The notes beneath the pieces are model-generated. The model saw nothing but the letters and a program-made list of their open reading frames with translations, was not told the DNA's origin and ran no database searches. From Phytopseudomonas punonensis (GTDB taxonomy: Bacteria; Pseudomonadota; Gammaproteobacteria; Pseudomonadales; Pseudomonadaceae), in the NCBI RefSeq assembly GCF_900142655.1, contig NZ_FRBQ01000007.1:124001-188000 (forward strand): DNA of 64,000 nucleotides, in the 5' to 3' direction. This document shows positions 34,664 to 42,665 of the stretch, piece after piece. Every line of letters begins with the position of its first letter. The first letter of the stretch is position 1. Position numbers and translations under genes: made by a program.

Positions 34664-36019
34664 ATGCAGAAGCTGGAAAAAGTTCTGATCGCCAACCGTG
34701 GCGAGATCGCCCTGCGCATCCTGCGTGCCTGCAAGGAATTGGGCATCAAGACCGTGGCCGTGCACTCCACTGCCGACCGCGAGCTGATGCACCTGGCCCT
34801 GGCCGACGAATCGGTGTGCATCGGTCCGGCGCCGGGCAACCTGTCGTACCTGAACATCCCGGCGATCATCAGTGCCGCGGAGCTCACTGGTGCCACCGCC
34901 ATCCACCCGGGCTACGGCTTCCTCGCGGAGAACGCCGACTTCGCCGAACAGGTGGAAAACTCCGGGTTCGCCTTCATCGGCCCGAAAGCTGACACCATCC
35001 GCCTGATGGGCGACAAGGTGTCGGCCAAGGACGCCATGATCAAGGCCGGCGTACCGGTCGTTCCAGGCTCCGACGGCCCGCTGCCGGAAGATGAAGCAGA
35101 ATCGCTGCGCATCGCTCGTGAAGTCGGCTACCCGGTGATCATCAAAGCCGCTGGCGGCGGCGGTGGTCGCGGCATGCGCGTGGTCTGGAAAGAAGAAGAC
35201 CTGATCAAGTCGGCACGCCTTACCCGCAGCGAAGCGGGCTCGGTGTTCGGCAACCCGATGGTCTACCTCGAGAAGTTCCTCGGCAATCCGCGTCACGTGG
35301 AAGTTCAGGTTCTGTCCGACGGACAGGGCAACGCCATCCACCTCTATGACCGTGACTGCTCGCTGCAGCGCCGTCACCAGAAGGTTCTGGAAGAAGCCCC
35401 GGCTCCGCAGATCGACGAGAAGGCCCGCGCCGAAGTGCTCAAGCGCTGCGTCGATGCCTGTATCGAAATCGGCTACCGCGGTGCCGGCACCTTCGAGTTC
35501 CTTTATGAAGACGGCCGTTTCTACTTCATCGAGATGAACACCCGCGTCCAGGTCGAGCACCCGGTTACCGAAATGGTCACCGGCATCGACATCGTCAAGG
35601 AGATGCTCAGCATCGCCGCGGGCAACAAGCTGTCGTACAAGCAGGAAGACATCAAGCTGCTGGGCCACGCCCTGGAGTGCCGTATCAACGCCGAAGACCC
35701 GGATAACTTCATGCCCTGCCCCGGCAAGGTGAAGCATTTCCACGCTCCGGGCGGTTTTGGCGTACGTGTCGACTCGCACCTGTACAGCGGCTACTCGGTA
35801 CCGCCGAACTACGACTCGCTGATCGGCAAGCTGATCACCTACGGTGTGACGCGCGACGAAGCCATGGCGCGCATGCGCAACGCACTGGACGAGATCGTCA
35901 TCGACGGCATCAAGACCAACGTGCCGCTGCACCGTGATCTGGTCTGTGACAAAGGTTTCTGCGAGGGTGGGATCAACATCCACTACCTCGAAAAGAAACT
36001 GGGCATGGACAAGCACTAA
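34664..36019 (+). CDS. accC: Biotin carboxylase subunit of acetyl-CoA carboxylase
   Basis: 451 residues from ATG 34664, close to the 449 of E. coli. ATP-grasp enzyme that carboxylates the biotin of AccB using bicarbonate. Motifs are VLIANRGEIALRILRACKEL, GYGFLAENADFA, the glycine-rich loop IIKAAGGGGGRGMRV, HVEVQVLSDGQGNAIHLYDR, QRRHQKVLEEAP and FIEMNTRVQVEHPVTE with catalytic Glu and Arg. A strong intrinsic terminator follows directly and ends the accBC transcript. A start 18 bases earlier overlaps the accB stop and is less likely. Confidence 0.98.
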   Translation: MQKLEKVLIANRGEIALRILRACKELGIKTVAVHSTADRELMHLALADESVCIGPAPGNLSYLNIPAIISAAELTGATAIHPGYGFLAENADFAEQVENSGFAFIGPKADTIRLMGDKVSAKDAMIKAGVPVVPGSDGPLPEDEAESLRIAREVGYPVIIKAAGGGGGRGMRVVWKEEDLIKSARLTRSEAGSVFGNPMVYLEKFLGNPRHVEVQVLSDGQGNAIHLYDRDCSLQRRHQKVLEEAPAPQIDEKARAEVLKRCVDACIEIGYRGAGTFEFLYEDGRFYFIEMNTRVQVEHPVTEMVTGIDIVKEMLSIAAGNKLSYKQEDIKLLGHALECRINAEDPDNFMPCPGKVKHFHAPGGFGVRVDSHLYSGYSVPPNYDSLIGKLITYGVTRDEAMARMRNALDEIVIDGIKTNVPLHRDLVCDKGFCEGGINIHYLEKKLGMDKH

Positions 36020-36020
36020 G

Positions 36021-36050
36021 AAAAAGGGCCGCGCAAAGCGGCCCTTTTTT
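36021..36050 (+). terminator. Intrinsic terminator after accC
   Basis: AAAAA, then GGGCCGC-gcaaa-GCGGCCC, then six T. A 7-base perfect stem with a T-run, immediately after the accC stop. It also has A/T symmetry, but genes on both sides run the same way. Confidence 0.93.
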
Positions 36051-36070
36051 CATCTATTCAGGTAGACAGG

Positions 36071-36931
36071 ATGTCTCTCAAGAGTCGCTGCCAGTCCGTC
36101 GCCAGCGCTTTCGGCGAAGCCTTCACCTGCCTCGCTCTCGCCTTTCGAAGCAGTCTCCAGCTCGGCGTCCTCACGCGCTCCTGCGGCTTGTGCTTTCTGG
36201 CATTCGCCCTGTGGACCTGGCTTTTCTACACCCAATTCGAGGTCATCGCTCAAGCGGCCGGCCTGCTGTCACTATTCATCGTCATGGGCGCGGCCATTCT
36301 CGGCTTCGTGCCCAGCATCGGCGGCGCAGGTGCCGCCAGCGTGAGCGGCATGGCATCGATCGCTCCAGCGCTCGGGATACTGGTCGTGTATGCCGGCCTG
36401 CTGACGCTGCTGATGATCGGCACGCTCTACATCGGCCTGATCGTGCTGAGTATTCGCCTGGCGCTGCGCTGGGTGCTGATGGGCAGCCTGCGCGAGCGAG
36501 CCTTGCGCCACTATCCGCCACTGGCACAGCGCCAAGCCCAACCGGCACAACGCTTGACCGGGGCACGCTATCACCTCGGGCCCTGGCTGGGTTTGAGCAT
36601 CGGCTCCCTGCTGTGCCTGCTGATACCACTGCTCAATGGCGTGCTGCTGCTCCTGTTGCTGGCCTACCTGAATGTGCGTTTTCTGGTACCTGCTGCGCTG
36701 TCGGGCCTGGCCAACGGCAGCGAACAGCTGCAGGCGGTTCATCAACAGCGTGGTGCCATGACCGCGTTCGGCCTGCTGATCCTGCTCATCGCGCCGATTC
36801 CGCTCATCAACCTGCTGCTGCCCGCGTTGCTCGGCGCTGGCTCCTGCCATCTCGCCTACCGCGGCTTGCAGCGTGCCGGGCTCGCGGCTGGCGTGGCCGA
36901 GGCACCTCAAGTAAGCTTGCCGCCGCCATAA
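36071..36931 (+). CDS. EI24 (CysZ-like) family inner-membrane protein
   Basis: 286 residues with about six hydrophobic segments. The EI24/CysZ form is seen in ALAFRSSLQLGVLTRSCGLC, FIVMGAAILGFVPSIGGAGA, GLLTLLMIGTLYIGLIVLSI, and the C-terminal LLIAPIPLINLLLPALLGAG with GSCHLAYRGL. True CysZ imports sulfate, but this branch in Pseudomonas sits between accC and prmA and has no sulfur genes nearby. Role unknown; I would not call it cysZ. The C-terminus is soluble and Pro-rich. Confidence 0.7.
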   Translation: MSLKSRCQSVASAFGEAFTCLALAFRSSLQLGVLTRSCGLCFLAFALWTWLFYTQFEVIAQAAGLLSLFIVMGAAILGFVPSIGGAGAASVSGMASIAPALGILVVYAGLLTLLMIGTLYIGLIVLSIRLALRWVLMGSLRERALRHYPPLAQRQAQPAQRLTGARYHLGPWLGLSIGSLLCLLIPLLNGVLLLLLLAYLNVRFLVPAALSGLANGSEQLQAVHQQRGAMTAFGLLILLIAPIPLINLLLPALLGAGSCHLAYRGLQRAGLAAGVAEAPQVSLPPP

Positions 36932-36962
36932 AGGTTCAATGTCACGTCTTCGAGGTTTCCCG

Positions 36963-37841
36963 ATGCCCTGGTTACAAGTTCGTCTCGCCATCACCCCAGA
37001 GCAGGCGGAAACCTACGAAGACGCCCTGCTGGAAGTCGGCGCGGTTTCCGTGACCTTCATGGACGCCGAAGACCAGCCGATCTTCGAGCCCGATCTGGGT
37101 ACCACGCCGCTGTGGAGCCACACCCACCTGCTGGCGCTGTTCGAAGCCGATACCGACGCTGACGCTTTGGTCGCACACCTGCGACTGCTGACCGGCGGCG
37201 ACTTGCCGGAACACCATATCGAGCGCATCGAAGATCAGGATTGGGAACGCAGCTGGATGGACGGCTTCGCGCCGATGCGTTTCGGCCAGCGCCTGTGGAT
37301 CGTGCCGAGCTGGCACGAAGCGCCGGAGCCGGATGCCGTCAACCTGCTGCTCGACCCGGGCCTGGCATTCGGCACCGGCACTCACCCGACCACCTCGCTG
37401 TGCCTGCAGTGGCTCGACGGCCAGGCGCTGGAAGGCTGCAGCGTGCTCGACTTTGGCTGCGGCTCGGGAATTCTGGCCATTGCCGCGCTGCTGCTCGGCG
37501 CGCCGAGGGCGGTAGGGACCGACATCGACCCGCAGGCCCTGGAAGCCTCGCGCGACAATGCGCAGCGCAACGGCATCGCCGATGAACGCTTCCCGGTTTA
37601 CCTGCCAGCCGACCTGCCTCAGGAGCCAGCTGACGTGGTAGTCGCCAACATTCTCGCCGGCCCGCTGGTCAGCCTGGCGCCGCAGATCACCCGCCTGGTG
37701 AAGAGCGGCGGCCGCCTGGCGCTATCGGGAATTCTCGCCGAGCAGGCCGAGGAAGTTCGCGCTGCCTACGAGGCCGACTTCGACCTCGACCCGACTGCGA
37801 CCCAGGATGGCTGGGTGCGCATCAGCGGTGTTCGTCGCTAA
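36963..37841 (+). CDS. prmA: Ribosomal protein L11 methyltransferase
   Basis: 292 residues from ATG 36963; an earlier in-frame start at 36939 is less like the family. The N-terminal substrate-recognition domain (MPWLQVRLAITPEQAETYED) is followed by a linker and the SAM-binding domain, with GLAFGTGTHPTTSLCLQWLD, VLDFGCGSGILAIAALLLGA and VVVANILAGPLVSLAPQI. It trimethylates several amino groups of ribosomal protein L11. A weak hairpin follows. Confidence 0.96.
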   Translation: MPWLQVRLAITPEQAETYEDALLEVGAVSVTFMDAEDQPIFEPDLGTTPLWSHTHLLALFEADTDADALVAHLRLLTGGDLPEHHIERIEDQDWERSWMDGFAPMRFGQRLWIVPSWHEAPEPDAVNLLLDPGLAFGTGTHPTTSLCLQWLDGQALEGCSVLDFGCGSGILAIAALLLGAPRAVGTDIDPQALEASRDNAQRNGIADERFPVYLPADLPQEPADVVVANILAGPLVSLAPQITRLVKSGGRLALSGILAEQAEEVRAAYEADFDLDPTATQDGWVRISGVRR

Positions 37842-37854
37842 CAGCTCGCCAAAA

Positions 37855-37876
37855 AGCAGCTGCATCGCCAGCTGCT
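37855..37876 (+). terminator. Hairpin after prmA
   Basis: AGCAGCTG-catcgc-CAGCTGCT is a perfect 8-base stem 13 bases after the prmA stop. It is preceded by AAAAA and followed by only TCC, so it is at best a weak forward terminator. Confidence 0.5.
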
Positions 37877-38000
37877 TCCTGTAGCAGCGAGCAGCAAAGC
37901 CGACGCCCGCATTGCAGGCACGGCACTTAATGCAGCTTTTGCAATCTGTTGGGTTAGACTATCGCCCCGTTTTTGCCGCCCAACGGCCGCCGGACTCCGC

Positions 38001-39380
38001 ATGACCGAAAGCTTCGTCACCCAGTGCCCGAACTGCAGCACCAGTTTCCGTGTGAACCTGGCACAGCTCGCTGTCGCCCAGGGTTCGGTGCGCTGCGGCG
38101 CCTGCCTGCAGGTGTTCAACGCAGCTCGCCAGTTACGCGAGCAGGGCCATCACATTCCGGACATGCGCGCGGCCGCTCCTGCAGCCCCCAAGCCACCTGC
38201 ACCTGCACCTGCACCTGCACCTGCACCTGCACCTGCACCGAGCTTTGCAGCGGTTCCTCCAGCGCCCGCCAAGCCGCTCGGCAAGCCTAATGACGGCACG
38301 CTGTGGATTCATGACGACCTGGATCTCGATGATCTGGACCTCGACGAAGAACTGGCCAAGCTCGAAGCTCAGGAACAGCAGCTGTCTCGTCAGTTCCTCG
38401 AACTCGACCTGCCGACACGGCAGACGCCGCGCTTCGACGAACTGGCCGATGATGACGAGCCCGCCGAGGACGAACGCTGGGCCGAGGCCCTGCTGCGCGA
38501 CGACCCGCCGGTCAGCAAACTGGAGCTTGAGCCACTCGCCGAGCGCCAGGCACCCACTATCGATTTCGGCAAACCGCCAACCAGCACCCAGCCGCCGGAA
38601 CAGGTGCCGCCGCTGCCCAAGACGCCTGGCCTGCGTGATGTGCTCGCGCCCACGAAGCCAGTCATCGCAAGCCGTGAAGACGACGAGCCTCCATTCAGCC
38701 TGAACGCCCAGCGCGATGACGAGCCTGAACCCGATCCGGTTATTGACGCACACGAAGACGACGAGCCAGAAACACCGCCAGCCGCACCCTCAAAAGCACA
38801 GAAAATCCGCTCCCGCGCCGAACCTAGCCTGCGCGAAGAGCCACTTTTCGAGCTAGAAGAAGAACCGCTGCAGCTCGACTGGCGCCCACCGCGCAAACCC
38901 TGGGGCCGCTGGATTGGCTGGGGCCTGCTCAACCTGCTGGCCGCCACCGCGCTGGCTGGGCAATACGTGATCTATCACTACGCCGAACTGGCCCGCCAGG
39001 ATCAGTACCGCCCCTGGCTCGAGCAGATCTGCCCGACGCTCGGTTGCAGCCTGCCGTCCAAGGTCGATATCGATCAGATCAAGAGCAGCAACCTGGTGGT
39101 GCGCAGCCACCCCGAATTCAGCGGCGCACTGGTGGTGGACGCGATCCTCTACAATCGCGCACCGTTCTCGCAGCCATTTCCCCTGCTGGAGATGCGTTTC
39201 GCCGATATCAACGGCCAGCTGATCGCCAGCCGCCGCTTCAAACCCAGCGAATACCTGGCCGGTGAACTGGCAGGCCAGGCGGAAATGCCGCCGCAAACGC
39301 CGATCCACATTGCGCTGGATATCCTCGACCCAGGCGCCCGCGCGGTGAACTACAGCCTCAACTTTCACTCGCCGGAGTGA
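38001..39380 (+). CDS. Zinc-ribbon (MJ0042) DUF3426 membrane protein
   Basis: 459 residues. The N-terminal zinc ribbon has C9, C12, C32 and C35 (TQCPNCSTSFRV, VRCGACLQVF). A long acidic, Pro-rich linker (about 55-290) includes a Pro-Ala repeat coded by a hexanucleotide microsatellite and repeated D/E clusters such as HDDLDLDDLDLDEELAK. One membrane segment (about 310-330, LLNLLAATALAGQYVIYHY) precedes the C-terminal DUF3426 domain (QICPTLGCSLPSKVDIDQIK, MRFADINGQLIASRRFKPSE), which resembles a periplasmic beta-sandwich. The family is uncharacterised and sits upstream of dusB-fis in Pseudomonas. Function unknown. Confidence 0.85.
   Translation: MTESFVTQCPNCSTSFRVNLAQLAVAQGSVRCGACLQVFNAARQLREQGHHIPDMRAAAPAAPKPPAPAPAPAPAPAPAPSFAAVPPAPAKPLGKPNDGTLWIHDDLDLDDLDLDEELAKLEAQEQQLSRQFLELDLPTRQTPRFDELADDDEPAEDERWAEALLRDDPPVSKLELEPLAERQAPTIDFGKPPTSTQPPEQVPPLPKTPGLRDVLAPTKPVIASREDDEPPFSLNAQRDDEPEPDPVIDAHEDDEPETPPAAPSKAQKIRSRAEPSLREEPLFELEEEPLQLDWRPPRKPWGRWIGWGLLNLLAATALAGQYVIYHYAELARQDQYRPWLEQICPTLGCSLPSKVDIDQIKSSNLVVRSHPEFSGALVVDAILYNRAPFSQPFPLLEMRFADINGQLIASRRFKPSEYLAGELAGQAEMPPQTPIHIALDILDPGARAVNYSLNFHSPE
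38194..38239 (+). repeat. Hexanucleotide microsatellite (CACCTG)n inside a gene
   Basis: Seven exact tandem copies of CACCTG (38194-38235) plus CACC. In the reading frame it encodes alternating Pro and Ala in the linker of the zinc-ribbon protein. Gain or loss of units keeps the frame. Confidence 0.95.
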
Positions 39381-39581
39381 AGCCGGGTAGCTGATAAACG
39401 GCATATCCCCCCTAAGCCGTCTGCAATGCACCCGGTCGCCGATGCGACCGGGCAGCGCACCCCAACTGTTCAGATTTTGTTCAAAACCACCTTTATCCGG
39501 TCATTCAGAGCGGGTATGATCTCCCCCCTTTCGCACCCTCCTACTGGTCTCAACAGCACGTCTCTTGAGCAGGGAAGCCCT

Positions 39582-40580
39582 ATGTCGGCGCTAAGCATCG
39601 GCCCCTATACATTGCCCAATCGACTGATCCTGGCCCCCATGGCCGGCGTCACCGATCAGCCATTCCGGCAGCTCTGTCGGCGCCTCGGCGCCGGCATGGT
39701 TGTGTCGGAGATGGTCACCAGCGATGTACGCCTGTGGAATACGCGCAAGTCGAGCCTGCGGATGATTCACGCTGGTGATCCGGAGCCACGTTCGGTGCAG
39801 ATCGCCGGTGGCGATCCGCAGATGCTCGCCGAGGCAGCCCGCGCCAATGTGCAGCTGGGCGCCCAGATCATCGACATCAACATGGGTTGCCCGGCCAAGA
39901 AGGTCTGCAACAAGGCAGCAGGTTCCGCCCTGCTCAAGGATCAGCCGCTGGTGCAGGCGATTCTCGAGGCGGTAGTCGCTGCGGTCGATGTGCCGGTCAC
40001 GCTGAAGATTCGCACCGGCTGGGACCGGCAGAACAAGAATGGCGTCGAAGTCGCGCGGATCGCCGAGCAGTGCGGCATCGTCGCCCTGGCCGTGCATGGC
40101 CGTACCCGCGCCGATCTGTACACCGGCGAAGCCGAGTACGACACCATCGCCGCGATCAAGCAGGCCGTATCGATTCCGGTACTGGCCAATGGCGACATCG
40201 ACTCACCGGCAAAGGCCGCCCATGTGTTGGCCGCTACCGGCGCCGATGGCCTGCTGATCGGCCGGGCGGCCCAGGGCCGCCCGTGGATTTTCAGAGAAAT
40301 AGAGCATTACCTGCGCACCGGAGCACATTGCCCGGCCCCTGCGCTGGCCGAGATTGAACGCATTCTGCTCGAGCACCTCGCTGCCCTGCACGCCTTCTAT
40401 GGCGATGTGATGGGCGTGCGTATCGCTCGCAAGCATGTGGGCTGGTACCTCGCGACGCTGCCCGGCGCCCGCGAATTCCGTGCCCAGTTCAATCGTCTGG
40501 ACAGTCAGGAGGCGCAATGTGCGAGCGTTCGCCAGTTCTTCGGTGAGCGCTACAACGACGAAAAAGAGGCTGCCGCATGA
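39582..40580 (+). CDS. dusB: tRNA-dihydrouridine synthase B
   Basis: 332 residues from ATG 39582; the frame is open upstream but lacks homology there. FMN enzyme that reduces uridine in the D-loop of tRNA. Motifs are LILAPMAGVTDQPFRQLCRR, EMVTSD, IIDINMGCPAKKVCNKAAGS with the catalytic Cys, VTLKIRTGWD, ALAVHGRTRADLYTGEAEYD, and LANGDIDSPAKAAHVL with GADGLLIGRAAQGRPWIF. The stop overlaps the start of fis, the conserved gammaproteobacterial dusB-fis operon. Confidence 0.97.
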   Translation: MSALSIGPYTLPNRLILAPMAGVTDQPFRQLCRRLGAGMVVSEMVTSDVRLWNTRKSSLRMIHAGDPEPRSVQIAGGDPQMLAEAARANVQLGAQIIDINMGCPAKKVCNKAAGSALLKDQPLVQAILEAVVAAVDVPVTLKIRTGWDRQNKNGVEVARIAEQCGIVALAVHGRTRADLYTGEAEYDTIAAIKQAVSIPVLANGDIDSPAKAAHVLAATGADGLLIGRAAQGRPWIFREIEHYLRTGAHCPAPALAEIERILLEHLAALHAFYGDVMGVRIARKHVGWYLATLPGAREFRAQFNRLDSQEAQCASVRQFFGERYNDEKEAAA

Positions 40581-40897
40581 CAATGTTGACCGAGACTTTT
40601 GGAAGTGGGATTACACCCGTGAGCGACAACGCCAGTTTGAAACAGCACCTCAATACCCCGAGCGAAGAAGGCCAGACCCTGCGCGGCAGCGTCGAGAAAG
40701 CCCTGCACAACTACTTCGCTCACCTTGAGGGAGCGGACGTCACCGACGTCTACAACCTGGTGCTCACCGAGGTGGAAGCCCCACTGCTGGAGACCGTCAT
40801 GAATTACGTGAAGGGCAACCAGACCAAAGCCTCCGAACTGCTGGGCCTGAACCGCGGTACCCTGCGCAAAAAACTCAAGCAGTACGATCTGCTGTAA
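40577..40897 (+). CDS. fis: Nucleoid protein Fis
   Basis: 106 residues from ATG 40577, overlapping the dusB stop (ATGA). It bends DNA and tunes transcription, replication and recombination with growth phase. The C-terminal helix-turn-helix is TVMNYVKGNQTKASELLGLN followed by RGTLRKKLKQYDLL. The N-terminal 45 residues are variable. A strong terminator follows. DusB-Fis coupling means Fis output depends on dusB transcription. Confidence 0.97.
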   Translation: MTMLTETFGSGITPVSDNASLKQHLNTPSEEGQTLRGSVEKALHNYFAHLEGADVTDVYNLVLTEVEAPLLETVMNYVKGNQTKASELLGLNRGTLRKKLKQYDLL

Positions 40898-40915
40898 ATC
40901 ACCGAAATCCTGAAG

Positions 40916-40944
40916 AAGGGCGGCTCTGATGAGCCGCCCTTTTT
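40916..40944 (+). terminator. Intrinsic terminator after fis
   Basis: GGGCGGCTC (40918-40926), loop TGAT, GAGCCGCCC (40931-40939), then TTTTT. A 9-base perfect stem with a T-run, 21 bases after the fis stop. Confidence 0.93.
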
Positions 40945-40972
40945 ACTGATTCCCCTGCTGATGGATCCTGTA

Positions 40973-42577
40973 ATGACCGACCAGACCACCCGCCTCCCCG
41001 TCCGCCGTGCGCTGATCAGCGTTTCCGACAAGACCGGCATCCTCGAATTCGCCCGCGAGCTCGTCGCCCTCAACGTGGAAATTCTCTCCACTGGCGGCAC
41101 CTACAAGCTGCTCAAGGACAACGGCGTGGCAGCAGTGGAAGTGGCCGACTACACCGGCTTCCCGGAAATGATGGATGGCCGGGTGAAGACCCTGCACCCG
41201 AAAATCCACGGTGGCATCCTTGGCCGTCGCGCCCTCGACGGCGCGGTGATGGACGAGCACGGCATCAAGCCGATCGACCTGGTGGCCGTCAACCTGTACC
41301 CCTTCGCCGCCACCGTTGCCAAGCCGGGCTGCGACCTGGCTGACGCCATCGAGAACATCGATATCGGTGGGCCGACCATGGTGCGTTCGGCTGCGAAGAA
41401 CCACAAAGATGTGGCCATCGTAGTCAATGCCGGCGACTACAAAGCCGTCATCGACTCCCTGAAAATCGGTGGCCTGTGCTATGCCCAGCGCTTCGACCTG
41501 GCCCTCAAGGCCTTCGAGCACACCGCCTCCTACGACGGCATGATCGCCAACTACCTGGGCACCATCGACCAGGGCCGCGACACCCTGTCCACCGAAGAGC
41601 GCAGCCTGTTCCCGCGCACCTTCACCACGCAGTTCATCAAGGCGCAAGACATGCGCTACGGCGAAAACCCGCACCAGCAAGCGGCGTTCTACGTCGAGCA
41701 TGCCGACGAAGCCTGCGTGGCCACCGCCGTGCAGTTGCAGGGCAAGGAACTGTCGTTCAACAACGTAGCCGACACCGACGCCGCGCTGGAATGCGTGAAG
41801 AGCTTCGTCAAGCCGGCCTGCGTGATCGTCAAGCACGCCAACCCGTGCGGCGTTGCCGTGGTGCCGGACGACGAAGGTGGCATCCGCAAGGCCTACGATC
41901 TGGCCTACGCCACCGATACCGAATCGGCGTTCGGCGGCATCATCGCCTTCAACCGCGAGCTGGACGCTGAAACCGCCAAGGCCATCGTCGAGCGTCAGTT
42001 CGTCGAAGTGATCATCGCGCCGAAAATCAGCGCCGCCGCCCGTGAAGTGGTCGCTGCCAAAGCCAACGTGCGCCTGCTCGAGTGCGGCGAGTGGCCAGCT
42101 ACCCGTGCGCCGGGCTGGGACTACAAGCGCGTCAACGGCGGCCTGCTGGTACAGAGCCGCGATATCGGCATGATCAGCGCCGATGACCTGAAGATCGTCA
42201 CCCAGCGCGCGCCAAGCGAGCAGGAAATCCATGACCTGATCTTCGCCTGGAAAGTAGCCAAGTTCGTCAAATCCAACGCCATCGTTTACGCCAAGAACCG
42301 CCAGACCATCGGTGTCGGCGCTGGCCAGATGAGCCGCGTCAACTCCGCGCGCATCGCCGGCATCAAGGCCGAGCACGCAGGCCTACCGGTACCGGGCGCG
42401 GTAATGGCCTCGGATGCCTTTTTCCCGTTCCGCGACGGCATCGACAACGCCGCCAAGGCCGGCATCACCGCGGTGATCCAGCCCGGCGGCTCGATGCGCG
42501 ACAACGAGGTGATCGCCGCTGCCGACGAAGCCGGTATTGCCATGGTCTTCACCGGAATGCGCCATTTCAGGCACTAA
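40973..42577 (+). CDS. purH: Bifunctional AICAR formyltransferase / IMP cyclohydrolase
   Basis: 534 residues from ATG 40973; an in-frame ATG twelve bases earlier has no ribosome binding site. It catalyses the last two steps of IMP synthesis. The N-terminal MGS-like cyclohydrolase domain has RALISVSDKTGILEFARELV, EILSTGGTYKLLK and GRVKTLHPKIHGGILGRR. The C-terminal formyltransferase domain has MRYGENPHQQAAFYVE, CVIVKHANPCGVAV with the catalytic Lys-His, and FPFRDGIDNAAKAGITAVIQ. purD follows after an 88-base gap holding a repeat. Confidence 0.98.
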   Translation: MTDQTTRLPVRRALISVSDKTGILEFARELVALNVEILSTGGTYKLLKDNGVAAVEVADYTGFPEMMDGRVKTLHPKIHGGILGRRALDGAVMDEHGIKPIDLVAVNLYPFAATVAKPGCDLADAIENIDIGGPTMVRSAAKNHKDVAIVVNAGDYKAVIDSLKIGGLCYAQRFDLALKAFEHTASYDGMIANYLGTIDQGRDTLSTEERSLFPRTFTTQFIKAQDMRYGENPHQQAAFYVEHADEACVATAVQLQGKELSFNNVADTDAALECVKSFVKPACVIVKHANPCGVAVVPDDEGGIRKAYDLAYATDTESAFGGIIAFNRELDAETAKAIVERQFVEVIIAPKISAAAREVVAAKANVRLLECGEWPATRAPGWDYKRVNGGLLVQSRDIGMISADDLKIVTQRAPSEQEIHDLIFAWKVAKFVKSNAIVYAKNRQTIGVGAGQMSRVNSARIAGIKAEHAGLPVPGAVMASDAFFPFRDGIDNAAKAGITAVIQPGGSMRDNEVIAAADEAGIAMVFTGMRHFRH

Positions 42578-42598
42578 AACCGACCGCACTCGGACTTT

Positions 42599-42628
42599 GT
42601 AGGGTGGATAACGCTTCGCTTATCCACC
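42599..42628. repeat. Short dispersed hairpin (GTAGGGTGGATAACGC)
   Basis: GGTGGATAA-cgcttcgc-TTATCCACC, with the same GTAGGGTGGAT left end as the element at 20783. It sits in the purH-purD gap, so it may affect the transcript between the two genes. The full 90-base element is not present here. Confidence 0.65.
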
Positions 42629-42665
42629 GAAAGGGCACTCGGCCCGCCTCCACTAGGAGAGAGAC

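Noticed and set aside
34622..36016. Reverse-strand open frame of 464 codons covering accC
   Set aside because: Mirror frame of a highly conserved gene; no recognisable protein, no ribosome binding site.
36071..36931. Calling the EI24 protein cysZ
   Set aside because: Fold family fits but there is no sulfur context; a sulfate role is not supported.
38194..38239. Tandem repeats considered as a CRISPR array
   Set aside because: Six-base units without spacers inside a coding frame; no cas genes anywhere.
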